Shown: one piece after another, positions 8,248 through 16,685 of the stretch
Layout: every line of letters begins with the position of its first letter
Numbering within the stretch: the first letter of the stretch is position 1
Assembly: GCA_017854255.1 (NCBI GenBank)
Contig: JAFMIA010000026.1
Coordinates: 1-38,651, forward strand
Length of the DNA stretch: 38,651 nucleotides
Direction: 5' to 3'
Source: Pseudomonadales bacterium
Lineage (GTDB): Bacteria; Pseudomonadota; Gammaproteobacteria; Pseudomonadales; Azotimanducaceae
Translations under genes and position numbers: made by a program
The notes under the pieces: generated by a model
Seen by the model: only the letters and a program-made list of their open reading frames with translations
Databases searched by the model: none
Told to the model about the DNA's origin: nothing

Positions 8248-11200
8248 TCAGTTCGATCCAAAACAAGGTAGACCACAGGAATCACAACCAATGTGAGTAA
8301 CGTCGACATCATTAAACCACCAATGACGGTCACCGCCATGGGGGTTCTAAGTTCAGCCGCTTCCCCAAAGCCCAAGGCCATGGGCAGTAGACCCAGCACG
8401 GTCGTAAGCGTTGTCATCATAATGGGACGAAGGCGCTCGTTCGTCCCTGCCACCAGCGCGTCAAGCTTGGTATAGCCTGATTGCCGTCGAAACTGATTCA
8501 CCCGGTCCACCAACACAATCGCATTGTTCACGACAATGCCCACCAGCAGAATCCCGCCGATGAAGACCACAACGGACACCGGCGTATTGGTGAGCACGAG
8601 CGCCAGCACCGCACCAATACCGGCCAATGGTATTGTGAACATAATGACAAACGGATGCAGCAAAGACTCGAACAAAGAGGCCATGACCAAATAAACCAAG
8701 ATCAAAGCCAGCAATAACGCAAACGCCAGAGAATTAAACGACGCCGCCATTTCTTCGCTCTGACCGCCAACATGGCTTTTGATCCCTAAGGGATGGGGAA
8801 TCTCATCCAATAACTGCTCGACAATTGCCGCGCCTTCCGCCAAATCGGCGCCAATAGGATTCGCCCGGACAATGCCCACACGCTGCTGACCCAAGCGCTG
8901 GATATCAGCCGGACCCACGGCCTCAAAAATTTTGGCCACGGTCTTTAGCCTCACCTGCTCGCTCGATTCAGGATTCACAATCAGGTTTTCAATATCGGCT
9001 TTGGAATCCCTTGCGCCTTCATCGACTCGCAAGCGAATATCAATTTTCTTATCTTGAAACGTAAATTCCGTCGGCACATTGCCCTTGACCTTATCGACTA
9101 CTCGGGCGGCCACCTGCGGCACCGTCAATCCAAGGGCCGCGATACGATCTTGGTCAAATTCAATCTGCAGCTCTGGGTAGCCCGACAAAATGGTCGATTC
9201 AACATCGGAGAAACTACCAGAACGCGTCATTGAAGAGACAAGCGACTCAGCCACAGACCGGATTCCATCCAGGTCCGTGCCGGTCACTTCAATTTCCAAA
9301 GGCGTCGAAAAGGTAAAAAATTGTGGGCGCTCCAAACTATATTTAAGCGCTGGCTCATCGTCGAGGACGCGGCGTACTTGCTGCATCACACGCGCCTCTT
9401 TCGTTCCAGACTCATCCGGCGCTAAAACAACCGTGATACGCCCTAAATTTTCACCCCCACTCACGGCGGACGCATCCATTCGCCCACCCGTGCCGGCAAC
9501 GGAATAAGTTCGCGCAACACTTTCCGCGTCCTGCAGGCCCTGCTGGACCTTTTCGATCAACGCATCAGTACTTTCAATCCGCGTACCCGGCGGCAACTCA
9601 AGGCTCACCTGAAATTCCCCCTGAGAGATGTTGGGAATTAACTCAAGGGCCAACCGGTTCAGCAAAAGGCCACTACTCACAAGCAGCACTACGCTGATTA
9701 AAATCGTTGTCGCTGGTGATTGCAGGGCGCGCACCAACAATTGCGCGTATCCCTGCGCTAAGGCCGCATACAGCAGATCAAAGCCAAGCATCACTGGACG
9801 AAGGATCAAGCGCAGAGCCGATAAAGCCAAACCCAAGACCCCATAAACGCCTCGAAGAAATCCCCCAAAAATTCGCCGAACGACCTGCCTTTGCTCTGGC
9901 TTACTCGCGGCCGATGGCGGCAACGCAGCCTCTGATTGCGCCCCCAATGCGGACAACATCGGAATCAAGGTGACAGCGAGTATCAAAGACGCGAGCAAGG
10001 CAAACGTCACGGTTAAGGCTTGGTCTTTAAATAATTGACCCGCAATACCTTCAACAAACGCCAGTGGCAGAAAGACCGCGATGGTCGTCATCGTCGAGGC
10101 CAGAACCGCGCCCGAGACTTCAGCACCGCCCGTTTCTGACGCTTGCCGCAGGGACTCACCCTGCTCTCGCCGCCGAGCAATGTTCTCCAGCACGACAATG
10201 GCATTATCCATCAGCATGCCAACCGCCAAGGCAATCCCACCCAGGCTCATGACATTGAGGCTGATATCAAACAGACGCATCATTGCGAAGGTCATCATGA
10301 CCGAGGCTGGCACCGTCACCGCAATAATCAAAGTGACTCGGATCTGTTTCAAAAACAAAAACAAAACCAGCACTGCCAGGCCGGCGCCTTGAAATGCGGC
10401 CAATTGGACTTCAGAGATCGCCGACTCGATGAACTCGGATTGATCATAGATGGGCGTCAGCACCATGCCCTCACCCAAGTTTTTCGTTAAGCGTTCTATC
10501 TCCGCGCGAATATTGGCCGCAACCTCAACGGTATTCCCATCGCCTTCTTTATATAAGGACACCTCAATGGCCTGCAGTCCATTGACGCGCATGATGGCAT
10601 CCCGATCCTTTTGACCCTCTTTTACCTCCGCGACATCCCCAAGCCGAATGATTTGGCCACCGCGTTGAAAAATGATGGTCGATCGAATGTCCTCAATGGT
10701 GTCGAACTGGTTCAGCGTCCGAACCAAGTATTCTTGCGCGCCATCTTCGAGGGTGCCGCCGGATAAATTGACATTGGTTGCCTGCAGTTTCTGCCCCAAC
10801 TCGGCAACCGTCAGGTCCAACTGAGCGAGCTTCGACTGATCGACAAAGACGGCAACTTCGTCCTCAAAGCCGCCGGCAACGATCGTTGCAGCAACCCCTG
10901 GCACGGCATCTAGCTTTCGTTTCAAAAACTCATCGGCATACCGCCTGAGCGACTGCAATGCATCGACCGAGGCGGCATCAGCGGTCTCTAGGGTGAGTGA
11001 AAACCGATAAATCGGGTCCAAGTTCGGATTGAGTCTTAACAGGGCTGGCTTATCGAGTTCAATCGGCAGTCGAACAAGGTCTAATTTTTCCCGGACCTCA
11101 ATGGACGCCATGTCCATATCGGCGCCCCACCGAAACTCTAAGATGACATCACTTTGGCCCGCTGCAGAAATGGAGTGCATTTTGCGCACGCCATTAACGA

Positions 11201-11417
11201 CCCCGACCCGTTGCTCGATTCGACGGGTTACCTGTTCTTCGACTTCCGCCGGTGCAGCACCATCGAACTCAGTGCGAATCGTTAAAGTGGGATAGGTCAA
11301 CTCTGGTAACAAAGTCAGCCCCAACCGGTCCAGCGAGATACTTCCGAAGAGCATGGCGGCGATGGTCACCATGCAGACTGTCACCGGTCGCGCAATGGCG
11401 CGCCCCGCGAGCGTCAT
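8244..11417 (-). CDS. RND efflux permease, first copy in operon (inner membrane)
   Basis: A 1057-residue RND permease distinct in sequence from its partner downstream. Features include the N-terminal helix with FGSISLDRLGLTLLPE, the first porter domain, the fourth-helix motif GMLMDNAIVVLEN, and the helix-10/11 motif GIVVNNAIVLVD, again without the AcrB-type Lys. Between helix 6 and helix 7 it carries a linker of roughly 75 residues with a hydrophobic stretch around FLRGVYGVLGLALSALRL, longer than the linker in AcrB or in its partner. It starts nine bases after the adaptor gene and overlaps the next gene by four bases. One adaptor serving two permeases resembles MdtABC and MuxABC. Drug, metal, lipid or metabolite export are all possible. 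Confidence 0.9.
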   Translation of the reverse strand: MTLAGRAIARPVTVCMVTIAAMLFGSISLDRLGLTLLPELTYPTLTIRTEFDGAAPAEVEEQVTRRIEQRVGVVNGVRKMHSISAAGQSDVILEFRWGADMDMASIEVREKLDLVRLPIELDKPALLRLNPNLDPIYRFSLTLETADAASVDALQSLRRYADEFLKRKLDAVPGVAATIVAGGFEDEVAVFVDQSKLAQLDLTVAELGQKLQATNVNLSGGTLEDGAQEYLVRTLNQFDTIEDIRSTIIFQRGGQIIRLGDVAEVKEGQKDRDAIMRVNGLQAIEVSLYKEGDGNTVEVAANIRAEIERLTKNLGEGMVLTPIYDQSEFIESAISEVQLAAFQGAGLAVLVLFLFLKQIRVTLIIAVTVPASVMMTFAMMRLFDISLNVMSLGGIALAVGMLMDNAIVVLENIARRREQGESLRQASETGGAEVSGAVLASTMTTIAVFLPLAFVEGIAGQLFKDQALTVTFALLASLILAVTLIPMLSALGAQSEAALPPSAASKPEQRQVVRRIFGGFLRGVYGVLGLALSALRLILRPVMLGFDLLYAALAQGYAQLLVRALQSPATTILISVVLLVSSGLLLNRLALELIPNISQGEFQVSLELPPGTRIESTDALIEKVQQGLQDAESVARTYSVAGTGGRMDASAVSGGENLGRITVVLAPDESGTKEARVMQQVRRVLDDEPALKYSLERPQFFTFSTPLEIEVTGTDLDGIRSVAESLVSSMTRSGSFSDVESTILSGYPELQIEFDQDRIAALGLTVPQVAARVVDKVKGNVPTEFTFQDKKIDIRLRVDEGARDSKADIENLIVNPESSEQVRLKTVAKIFEAVGPADIQRLGQQRVGIVRANPIGADLAEGAAIVEQLLDEIPHPLGIKSHVGGQSEEMAASFNSLAFALLLALILVYLVMASLFESLLHPFVIMFTIPLAGIGAVLALVLTNTPVSVVVFIGGILLVGIVVNNAIVLVDRVNQFRRQSGYTKLDALVAGTNERLRPIMMTTLTTVLGLLPMALGFGEAAELRTPMAVTVIGGLMMSTLLTLVVIPVVYLVLDRTE

Positions 11418-11426
11418 AACGGGGCC

Positions 11427-12533
11427 CTACTGAACAACACGAACGAGGCCGCCATCTTTCAGCGTACTGTGCCCACGCACAACGACCTGGTCTCCCACGG
11501 CTAAGCCTTTTTTAATCTCAACGCGCGCGCCCTGCGCATAGCCCGTCTCGACAATTTTTCGGCTCACGATGTCATCGGAAAGTACGAATACCGATTTTTC
11601 GTTCCGCTGGGTGATAACCGCCTCACGGGAGACCAAAAGGGCATCGGAATATCGATCGTACAGAATATCCACTCGCGCAAACATGCCCGGTTTTAACTGA
11701 CTCTCTGGGTTGAGCATGCTCACCGTCACTCGAAAGGTCCCCGTCGCCGGATTCACCTCGGGCGCGATCCGCAGCACCTCCCCTTCAACAACCAGCCCTG
11801 TCAGGGCGTCCACGGCAATGGAGGCGGGTTGCCCGGCCTTCAGTTTCAGGAGCTCTTGCTCGGGCACATTAAGAATCGCTTCAATAATGTCTGCGCGCTT
11901 CATTTCAAACGCTTCGGAATTCGGTTGTAAAGTATTGCCCAGTTTAATGTGGCGAACCGTGATCACGCCATTGATTGGCGCCCGAATGGTCGCCTCACTG
12001 AGATCGTGGGCCAGTAAGGCGAGCGCTGCCGCTTCGCGCTCGTAGTTAAATCGGGCTTGATCGAAGGCATCGGGGCTGATCATCTTACTGTCATAGAGCT
12101 GATCGGCGCGATTTAAGGCCCGCTTTAAGCTCTCTAGATTCGTTTCAGTTCGGGCCATATCCAACGCCAAGCGCCGCGTATCGAGTTGCGCAAGGGGCGT
12201 GCCTTTTTTGACCTTCATCCCTTCTTCCACAAAGATTGTTTCGACAATGCCTTGGGTTCGAGCCACCACCAGGGCTTCTTCCACCGCAGACAGGGTTGCC
12301 GTGGTGGCATAGGTTGCGTCAATCGAGCCCAGGGTCACGACGTCAATACTAACGGGGACCGGACGGCTCTTGAATGCGGTTTTAACCGCTTCTCGCGCCT
12401 TGGCCTTTTCAGCGGGGCTTTCACGCTCGGCGCTCGCCTCAGCCGTGGTTTCCGGGGATGCACCGGTGTCTGATGCTTCGCCGCATCCGGTCAGGAGCAT
12501 CATCGCGAGTGCTAAAAAGAACAAAAGTCGCAT
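11427..12533 (-). CDS. RND membrane-fusion (adaptor) lipoprotein, AcrA/HlyD family
   Basis: A 368-residue periplasmic adaptor that links the RND permeases to an outer-membrane channel. The signal sequence ends in a lipobox (LTGC, lipidated Cys17), and residues 18-45 are a low-complexity tether rich in Ala, Glu and Ser. Then come the first half of the barrel-sandwich domain, a short alpha-hairpin at about 125-175 (shorter than in AcrA), the lipoyl return strand (IRAPINGVIT), the beta-barrel and a membrane-proximal domain near 290-365. It is the first gene of the operon. No TolC-type gene follows, so the channel must come from elsewhere. A clear -10 and a palindrome precede it. Confidence 0.88.
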   Translation of the reverse strand: MRLLFFLALAMMLLTGCGEASDTGASPETTAEASAERESPAEKAKAREAVKTAFKSRPVPVSIDVVTLGSIDATYATTATLSAVEEALVVARTQGIVETIFVEEGMKVKKGTPLAQLDTRRLALDMARTETNLESLKRALNRADQLYDSKMISPDAFDQARFNYEREAAALALLAHDLSEATIRAPINGVITVRHIKLGNTLQPNSEAFEMKRADIIEAILNVPEQELLKLKAGQPASIAVDALTGLVVEGEVLRIAPEVNPATGTFRVTVSMLNPESQLKPGMFARVDILYDRYSDALLVSREAVITQRNEKSVFVLSDDIVSRKIVETGYAQGARVEIKKGLAVGDQVVVRGHSTLKDGGLVRVVQ

Positions 12534-12560
12534 AGGGCTTTAACCAAAAGGAGATCTTTA

Positions 12561-12602
12561 ATTATACGGTCTATACGCCACAAATCGTCACCTTAAAGGT
12601 GA
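12561..12602 (-). promoter_or_regulatory. Likely promoter and candidate operator of the RND operon
   Basis: On the minus strand a perfect TATAAT -10 box (12561-12566 on the plus strand) lies 28 bases before the adaptor ATG. The -35 region, about 17-19 bases further up, matches TTGACA poorly (GTGACG or TGACGA). Overlapping it is a perfect 15-bp palindrome, TCACCTT-A-AAGGTGA (12588-12602). A symmetric site over a weak -35 is a usual place for a repressor or MerR-like activator of an efflux operon. No regulator gene is adjacent. The -10 is seen; regulation is inferred. Confidence 0.45.
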
Positions 12603-12718
12603 ACCGAGCAGTATTTGGGATAATCGGTTGTGCGCTCGATATTCTCCCGCCAACCTCCGAATATTGGGTATAGTCTTAGCAGTGGTGGATCAAGCCGGCG
12701 CTTCCAAGGAGACATTCA

Positions 12719-13831
12719 ATGAACCGACGCGATTTCCTGCATCGAACCGTTGCGGCCGCTGGATTGGGCACAGCGGCTATTACGCCCCACGCATTGGGTC
12801 TGGATGGGCATGCTGTCGGGTCACCGCAGCACGTTGGACAACACTTGACGCACGGTGACAGAACGCCGCACCAAGCGCCTACCGTGACGTTGGCGAGCCG
12901 ATTACAGCCGGGCATGACGATCGGGCTCATTGCGCCCGCCAGTAACGGCTTCGAAGATCAAGACATTGAATTTGCGATGGACATTGTTCGATCTCTGGAC
13001 TTCAAGGTCAAACCGGGCGCGCATCTCTTCGACCGCTCTGGTTACTTGGCGGGCACGGATGCGGCGCGAGCCAGTGATCTCAACGCCATGTTCAAAGATC
13101 CGGGCGTTGACGCGATTTTTTGTGCCCGCGGCGGGTTTGGTGCCTCGAAGCTCCTGCCCCTCATCGACTATGACGCGATTGCTCGCAATCCAAAGGTTTT
13201 ACTGGGCTATAGCGACATTACCGCCCTGCACCTTGCGATTAATGCTCAAACCGGGCTCATTACGTTCCACGGCCCGATCGCGACCCAGCAATTCAGCCCT
13301 TATACGCTCGCCGCCTTTCAGCAAGTGTTACAAACTGTCCCCACCGCGCCGATCATCGCGGCGCCACCCCCCTTTGCCCAAACGCCCGGGCGCGCTGAAA
13401 GGGCTAATCGTCTTAAAACCCTAAAGCCTGGCCGCGCAACCGGGCGCTTGATTGGCGGTAATTTATCGCTCATAACCCACCTTTTGGGCACCCCTTACGC
13501 GCCAAACTTCAAGGGCGCTATTTTATTTTTAGAAGATGTCGACGAAGCGCCTTACCGAATCGATCGGATGTTAACGGCGCTCTGGTTGGCCGGTGTCTTT
13601 GAGCAGATTGCAGGCCTTGTGATTGGCAAATTTACGAATGCCCGTGTCTCCGGACCGAGTCTATCCGTCGAGGCGATCCTTCGGGATCGCGTTGCGCCTT
13701 TGGCGATACCTGTGCTACAAGGCCTCATGATCGGTCATATCGATGATCAAGCGACGGTGCCGGTTGGCGCGATGGCGCGCCTCGACGCAGACCAACAGCA
13801 GTTAACCGTCATCGGCCCCTATCTGAGATAA
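12719..13831 (+). CDS. LD-carboxypeptidase (peptidase family S66) with twin-arginine signal
   Basis: A 370-residue S66 serine peptidase. Family members cut the terminal D-Ala from the L,D bond of muropeptide tetrapeptides during cell-wall recycling. The likely nucleophile is Ser165 in LGYSDITAL, with an acidic cluster LEDVDEAPYRIDR (272-284) and His340 in MIGHIDDQ. The N-terminus carries a twin-arginine pattern NRRDFLH followed by an alanine-rich hydrophobic stretch to about residue 27, then a His-rich linker to about 60 before the catalytic domain. AAGGAG at 12706-12711 places the start at this ATG rather than at the internal Met66. LdcA of E. coli and P. aeruginosa is cytoplasmic, so this copy probably acts in the periplasm. 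A microcin-resistance role (MccF-like) is also possible. Confidence 0.85.
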   Translation: MNRRDFLHRTVAAAGLGTAAITPHALGLDGHAVGSPQHVGQHLTHGDRTPHQAPTVTLASRLQPGMTIGLIAPASNGFEDQDIEFAMDIVRSLDFKVKPGAHLFDRSGYLAGTDAARASDLNAMFKDPGVDAIFCARGGFGASKLLPLIDYDAIARNPKVLLGYSDITALHLAINAQTGLITFHGPIATQQFSPYTLAAFQQVLQTVPTAPIIAAPPPFAQTPGRAERANRLKTLKPGRATGRLIGGNLSLITHLLGTPYAPNFKGAILFLEDVDEAPYRIDRMLTALWLAGVFEQIAGLVIGKFTNARVSGPSLSVEAILRDRVAPLAIPVLQGLMIGHIDDQATVPVGAMARLDADQQQLTVIGPYLR

Positions 13832-13905
13832 CCTAAAAAATGGTCATCGACCGCGATAAAGTTATTTACAATAATACATATATAACAATTACTTAAAAGG
13901 TTTTT

Positions 13906-15144
13906 ATGCAAGCAATTATTGGAATATTCGCAATCCTCGGCATTGGATTTTTGCTGTGTAAAGATCGATCAATGATCCAATGGCGGTTCATCGCCATCGG
14001 CCTTATCCTGCAGTTTGCCCTGGCCACCCTCTTTCTAAAAGTTGCCTGGATCGCCGAATCATTGATGATATTCAACACCATCGTGACCGCGATCGAGCAG
14101 GCGACCTTAGTGGGGACCCGTTTTATGTTTGGCTTCTTAGGTGGCGCAGAGGCGCCGTTTGAACTGAAGTCGGGCGCCTCGATCTACATCTTCGCGTTTC
14201 GAGTCCTGCCTCAAATTCTGGTATTCAGCGTGCTGGTGGCCATTTTTTGGTACTGGGGCGTTTTGCCGGCATTGGTTCGGCTCTTAGGCGCGCTGCTAAA
14301 GCGCGGGCTCAATGTCTCTGGCGTTTTGGGAACCGCCGCGGCCGCCAGCTTATTTTTAGGTATGGTTGAGGCGCCACTCGTGATTCGCGCCTACCTTAAA
14401 GAGATGTCACGCAGCGATTTTTTTGCCGTTATGACCTGCGGCATGTCCACCATCGCCGGCACAATGATGGTGTTATACGCGTCCGTTTTACGGGACGTCT
14501 TGCCGAACCCGGTCGGGCACCTTTTCACCGCATCGATTATCAATATTATTGGGGCGATCTATCTCGCGCGACTGCTCATGCCGGAGTCGGCAGCTGAGGC
14601 CTCTCTAGCCAAGCCTAAGCTAACCTTACAATACACCTCCTTTATGGATGCGATTACCCGCGGCACGTCTGACGGGCTAACGCTCGCCATGCACATCGGC
14701 GCCATGCTGCTGGTCCTCAGTAGCTTGGTCGCCCTAGCGAACGGCATTGTGGGGCAGTTTTCAGTCGATGGCACGACCCTGTCACTCGAGTATGTCACCG
14801 GGCTTTTGTTCGCGCCCGTTGCCTGGCTCATCGGTATTCCATGGGCCGAGGCGCAACTGGCAGGTAGCATCATGGGCACCAAAATCATTCTAAATGAACT
14901 CATTGCTTACATTCAGATGGCAGGACAAGCAGACACCCTGTCCGCCAATACCCGGTTAATCCTAACCTACGTATTATGCGGGTTCGCCAATATCGGCAGC
15001 CTCGGTATTTTGATCGGCGGACTCACCGTCTTGGTGCCCGAGCGACGTGCAGAATTTTTAAGCATCGCGCCTTTATCCATTCTAAGCGGCACCCTGGTGA
15101 CTTTGATGAGTGGCGCTATTGTTGCGTTAATCACCTTGTTTTGA
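13906..15144 (+). CDS. Concentrative nucleoside transporter (CNT/NupC family)
   Basis: A 412-residue inner-membrane protein of the CNT family, which imports nucleosides with H+ or Na+. It has the usual length and is hydrophobic throughout: an N-terminal group of helices (about 1-90), the scaffold and transport domains, and conserved-looking stretches such as GVLGTAAAASLFLGMVEAPL, TCGMSTIAGTMMV, IGIPWAEAQLAGSIMGTKI and CGFANIGSLGILIGG, matching the family's gate and substrate-binding loops. An AAAAGG site precedes the ATG. The 74-base gap before it is A/T-rich (13860-13900) and could hold its own promoter. Which nucleosides it takes cannot be told; nucleoside scavenging fits a gene-dense marine genome. 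Confidence 0.9.
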   Translation: MQAIIGIFAILGIGFLLCKDRSMIQWRFIAIGLILQFALATLFLKVAWIAESLMIFNTIVTAIEQATLVGTRFMFGFLGGAEAPFELKSGASIYIFAFRVLPQILVFSVLVAIFWYWGVLPALVRLLGALLKRGLNVSGVLGTAAAASLFLGMVEAPLVIRAYLKEMSRSDFFAVMTCGMSTIAGTMMVLYASVLRDVLPNPVGHLFTASIINIIGAIYLARLLMPESAAEASLAKPKLTLQYTSFMDAITRGTSDGLTLAMHIGAMLLVLSSLVALANGIVGQFSVDGTTLSLEYVTGLLFAPVAWLIGIPWAEAQLAGSIMGTKIILNELIAYIQMAGQADTLSANTRLILTYVLCGFANIGSLGILIGGLTVLVPERRAEFLSIAPLSILSGTLVTLMSGAIVALITLF

Positions 15145-15205
15145 ACCACTTCATGCGTCGGGCGTGCTTGAATTGAGCGACCCCTCAGGCTTTGACCCAC
15201 ACCGT

Positions 15206-15224
15206 AAAAACCCTTAGGCTTTTT
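15206..15224 (+). terminator. Weak candidate terminator after the nucleoside transporter gene
   Basis: Sixty bases past the transporter stop, AAAAACC and GGCTTTTT can pair around CTTA with one bulged C, ending in five T. The stem is A/T-rich with only two G-C pairs, so it is weaker than a textbook terminator. A second small inverted repeat (TCGGG and CCCGA, 15227-15242) follows without a T-run. Confidence 0.3.
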
Positions 15225-15332
15225 GATCGGGATCATGCCCGACTTAAAATCCCCTAGGCCTCACCGACCTGAACTTCGGATGCATCAGGCTGATACAGGG
15301 CCTGCGTTTTTCGACAACCGAGGAGAGTCTCT

Positions 15333-15755
15333 ATGACCAAGCCAACCCATCAATCGATTAGCCGAACGTTGATCAACACCCTCTTAACGCTCAGCCTCAC
15401 GCTTTTTGCGAGCCTAGGTCAGGCAGAATCCGCCCTAACGGCAACCGATTTACCACCTTGGTTTAAACCCGAGTTGCAGGTTCACCTTGTTGCGATGGCG
15501 CTAAACTCAGACCAGAAAACAGAATTTCGAGAAGGACTGACAGACTGCTTGAGCGGCCTGCAAGGGATTCTTCAGAAAGAGATTCGCCGAGGTGGCGCTG
15601 ACATCCCGAAACGCATCAAGCGCGCAACCAATCGACAATACGGCAAATTCGATAAGCGCATGAAAGCGAGCCTTGCACCACCGCAAGTGGTGCACTGGAC
15701 GCAGTACCTCGAAGGGCTCAAGGTCGTGATGGCCGCGCAGGCCCAAGCGCGATAA
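15333..15755 (+). CDS. Exported protein of unknown function
   Basis: I do not recognise this 140-residue protein. Residues 1-31 are a clear signal peptide: polar start, then a hydrophobic run rich in Leu and Ser/Thr ending ASLGQA, with cleavage likely after Ala31. The mature part, about 109 residues, looks all-helical and basic, with many Lys and Arg between 80 and 115, a PPWF motif just after cleavage and one Cys (residue 67). It has no lipobox or membrane helix, so it should be soluble in the periplasm. A good GAGGAGA site lies 6-7 bases before the ATG. It has its own spacing on both sides and is not in an obvious operon. Confidence 0.75.
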   Translation: MTKPTHQSISRTLINTLLTLSLTLFASLGQAESALTATDLPPWFKPELQVHLVAMALNSDQKTEFREGLTDCLSGLQGILQKEIRRGGADIPKRIKRATNRQYGKFDKRMKASLAPPQVVHWTQYLEGLKVVMAAQAQAR

Positions 15756-15818
15756 CGGCCGATGCGCGGCAGAGGGTAAAGCCTTTGAGGGACAAGGAAC
15801 GATTTTGAATCTTGCGTC

Positions 15819-15846
15819 TTGAATTAACGGCGAAAGGCCTTACAAT
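15819..15846 (+). promoter_or_regulatory. Likely sigma-70 promoter of yccA
   Basis: TTGAAT at 15819-15824 and TACAAT at 15841-15846 are separated by 16 bases and sit about 60 bases before the yccA start. Both boxes are close to consensus. The gene's AGGAGA ribosome site follows near 15898. Confidence 0.5.
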
Positions 15847-15907
15847 CTATTCACGCAGCCGTTATCGACCGCGCTGATTTAGGTCAAATCATTTCACAGG
15901 AGACATC

Positions 15908-16597
15908 ATGGCAGACGCAGATTTCATTACCCAAACCCAAACCCAAGCAGGGGGCCGCAGCGAGGCTGGTTACAAAGTCTTACGACAGACTTACATGCTG
16001 TTGTCGATGACGGTTATTTTTAGCGCAGTCACTGCCGGTATTTCAATGGCGGTTGCGCCACCTCCCATGACTGGCATTGTCTGCTTGCTCGTCGGGTTCT
16101 TTACTTTATGGCGCCTACACAAGGTCGCAAACAAGCCGGCCGCATTAGGCTGGGTTTTTGCCTTTACGGGACTCCTCGGATTCTCGCTTGGACCGATGTT
16201 AAATGCCTACCTACAGATGTCTCAATCTGGTGGCCTACTCATCGTGTATGCCTTGGCAACAACCGGCGCCATTTTCATGACCCTTTCAGGCTACACGCTG
16301 ATCAGCAAAAAGGATTTTTCCTTCTTGGGCGGTTTCCTCTCTGTTGGACTCTGGATTTTGATTGGCGGCTTGCTGTTTAATTTTGTTGGCAGCCTCTTTG
16401 GCTTCCAGATTTCAGGTCTGCACCTTGCCCTCAGCAGCATGGCCATTGTGCTCTTTTCAGGCTTCATTATGTATGACACCCATCGGATCCTTTCTGGCGG
16501 CGAAACCAATTACGTGTTGGCAACGGTCAGCATGTACCTGAGTATCTACAACTTGTTTATTCATCTGCTCGCACTTTTCGGCTGGGCTGACGACTAA
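15908..16597 (+). CDS. yccA: Bax inhibitor-1 / YccA family membrane protein
   Basis: A 229-residue inner-membrane protein of the BI-1/YccA family. It has about seven hydrophobic helices after a short Gln/Thr-rich cytoplasmic N-terminus, and the C-terminal helices contain the conserved FIMYDTHRI motif (about 188-196) with the Asp pair region of this family. In E. coli YccA is a substrate and modulator of the FtsH protease, and other members behave as pH-sensitive calcium leak channels; neither role can be confirmed here. The start has an AGGAGA site. It stands alone with its own promoter and a strong terminator, just before the tus operon, a placement also found in Pseudomonas. Confidence 0.9.
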   Translation: MADADFITQTQTQAGGRSEAGYKVLRQTYMLLSMTVIFSAVTAGISMAVAPPPMTGIVCLLVGFFTLWRLHKVANKPAALGWVFAFTGLLGFSLGPMLNAYLQMSQSGGLLIVYALATTGAIFMTLSGYTLISKKDFSFLGGFLSVGLWILIGGLLFNFVGSLFGFQISGLHLALSSMAIVLFSGFIMYDTHRILSGGETNYVLATVSMYLSIYNLFIHLLALFGWADD

Positions 16598-16623
16598 CTT
16601 TCAGAACGCATCAAGAACGTAAG

Positions 16624-16651
16624 AAAACCCGGGCCATTGTCCGGGTTTTTT
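16624..16651 (+). terminator. Rho-independent terminator after yccA
   Basis: A nine-pair stem, AAAACCCGG with CCGGGTTTT, closes an eight-base loop and runs into six T. It lies 27 bases after the yccA stop and separates it from the tus operon. Confidence 0.9.
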
Positions 16652-16685
16652 CTATCTGGCATCGGCCTTACGAGATAACATTGTT

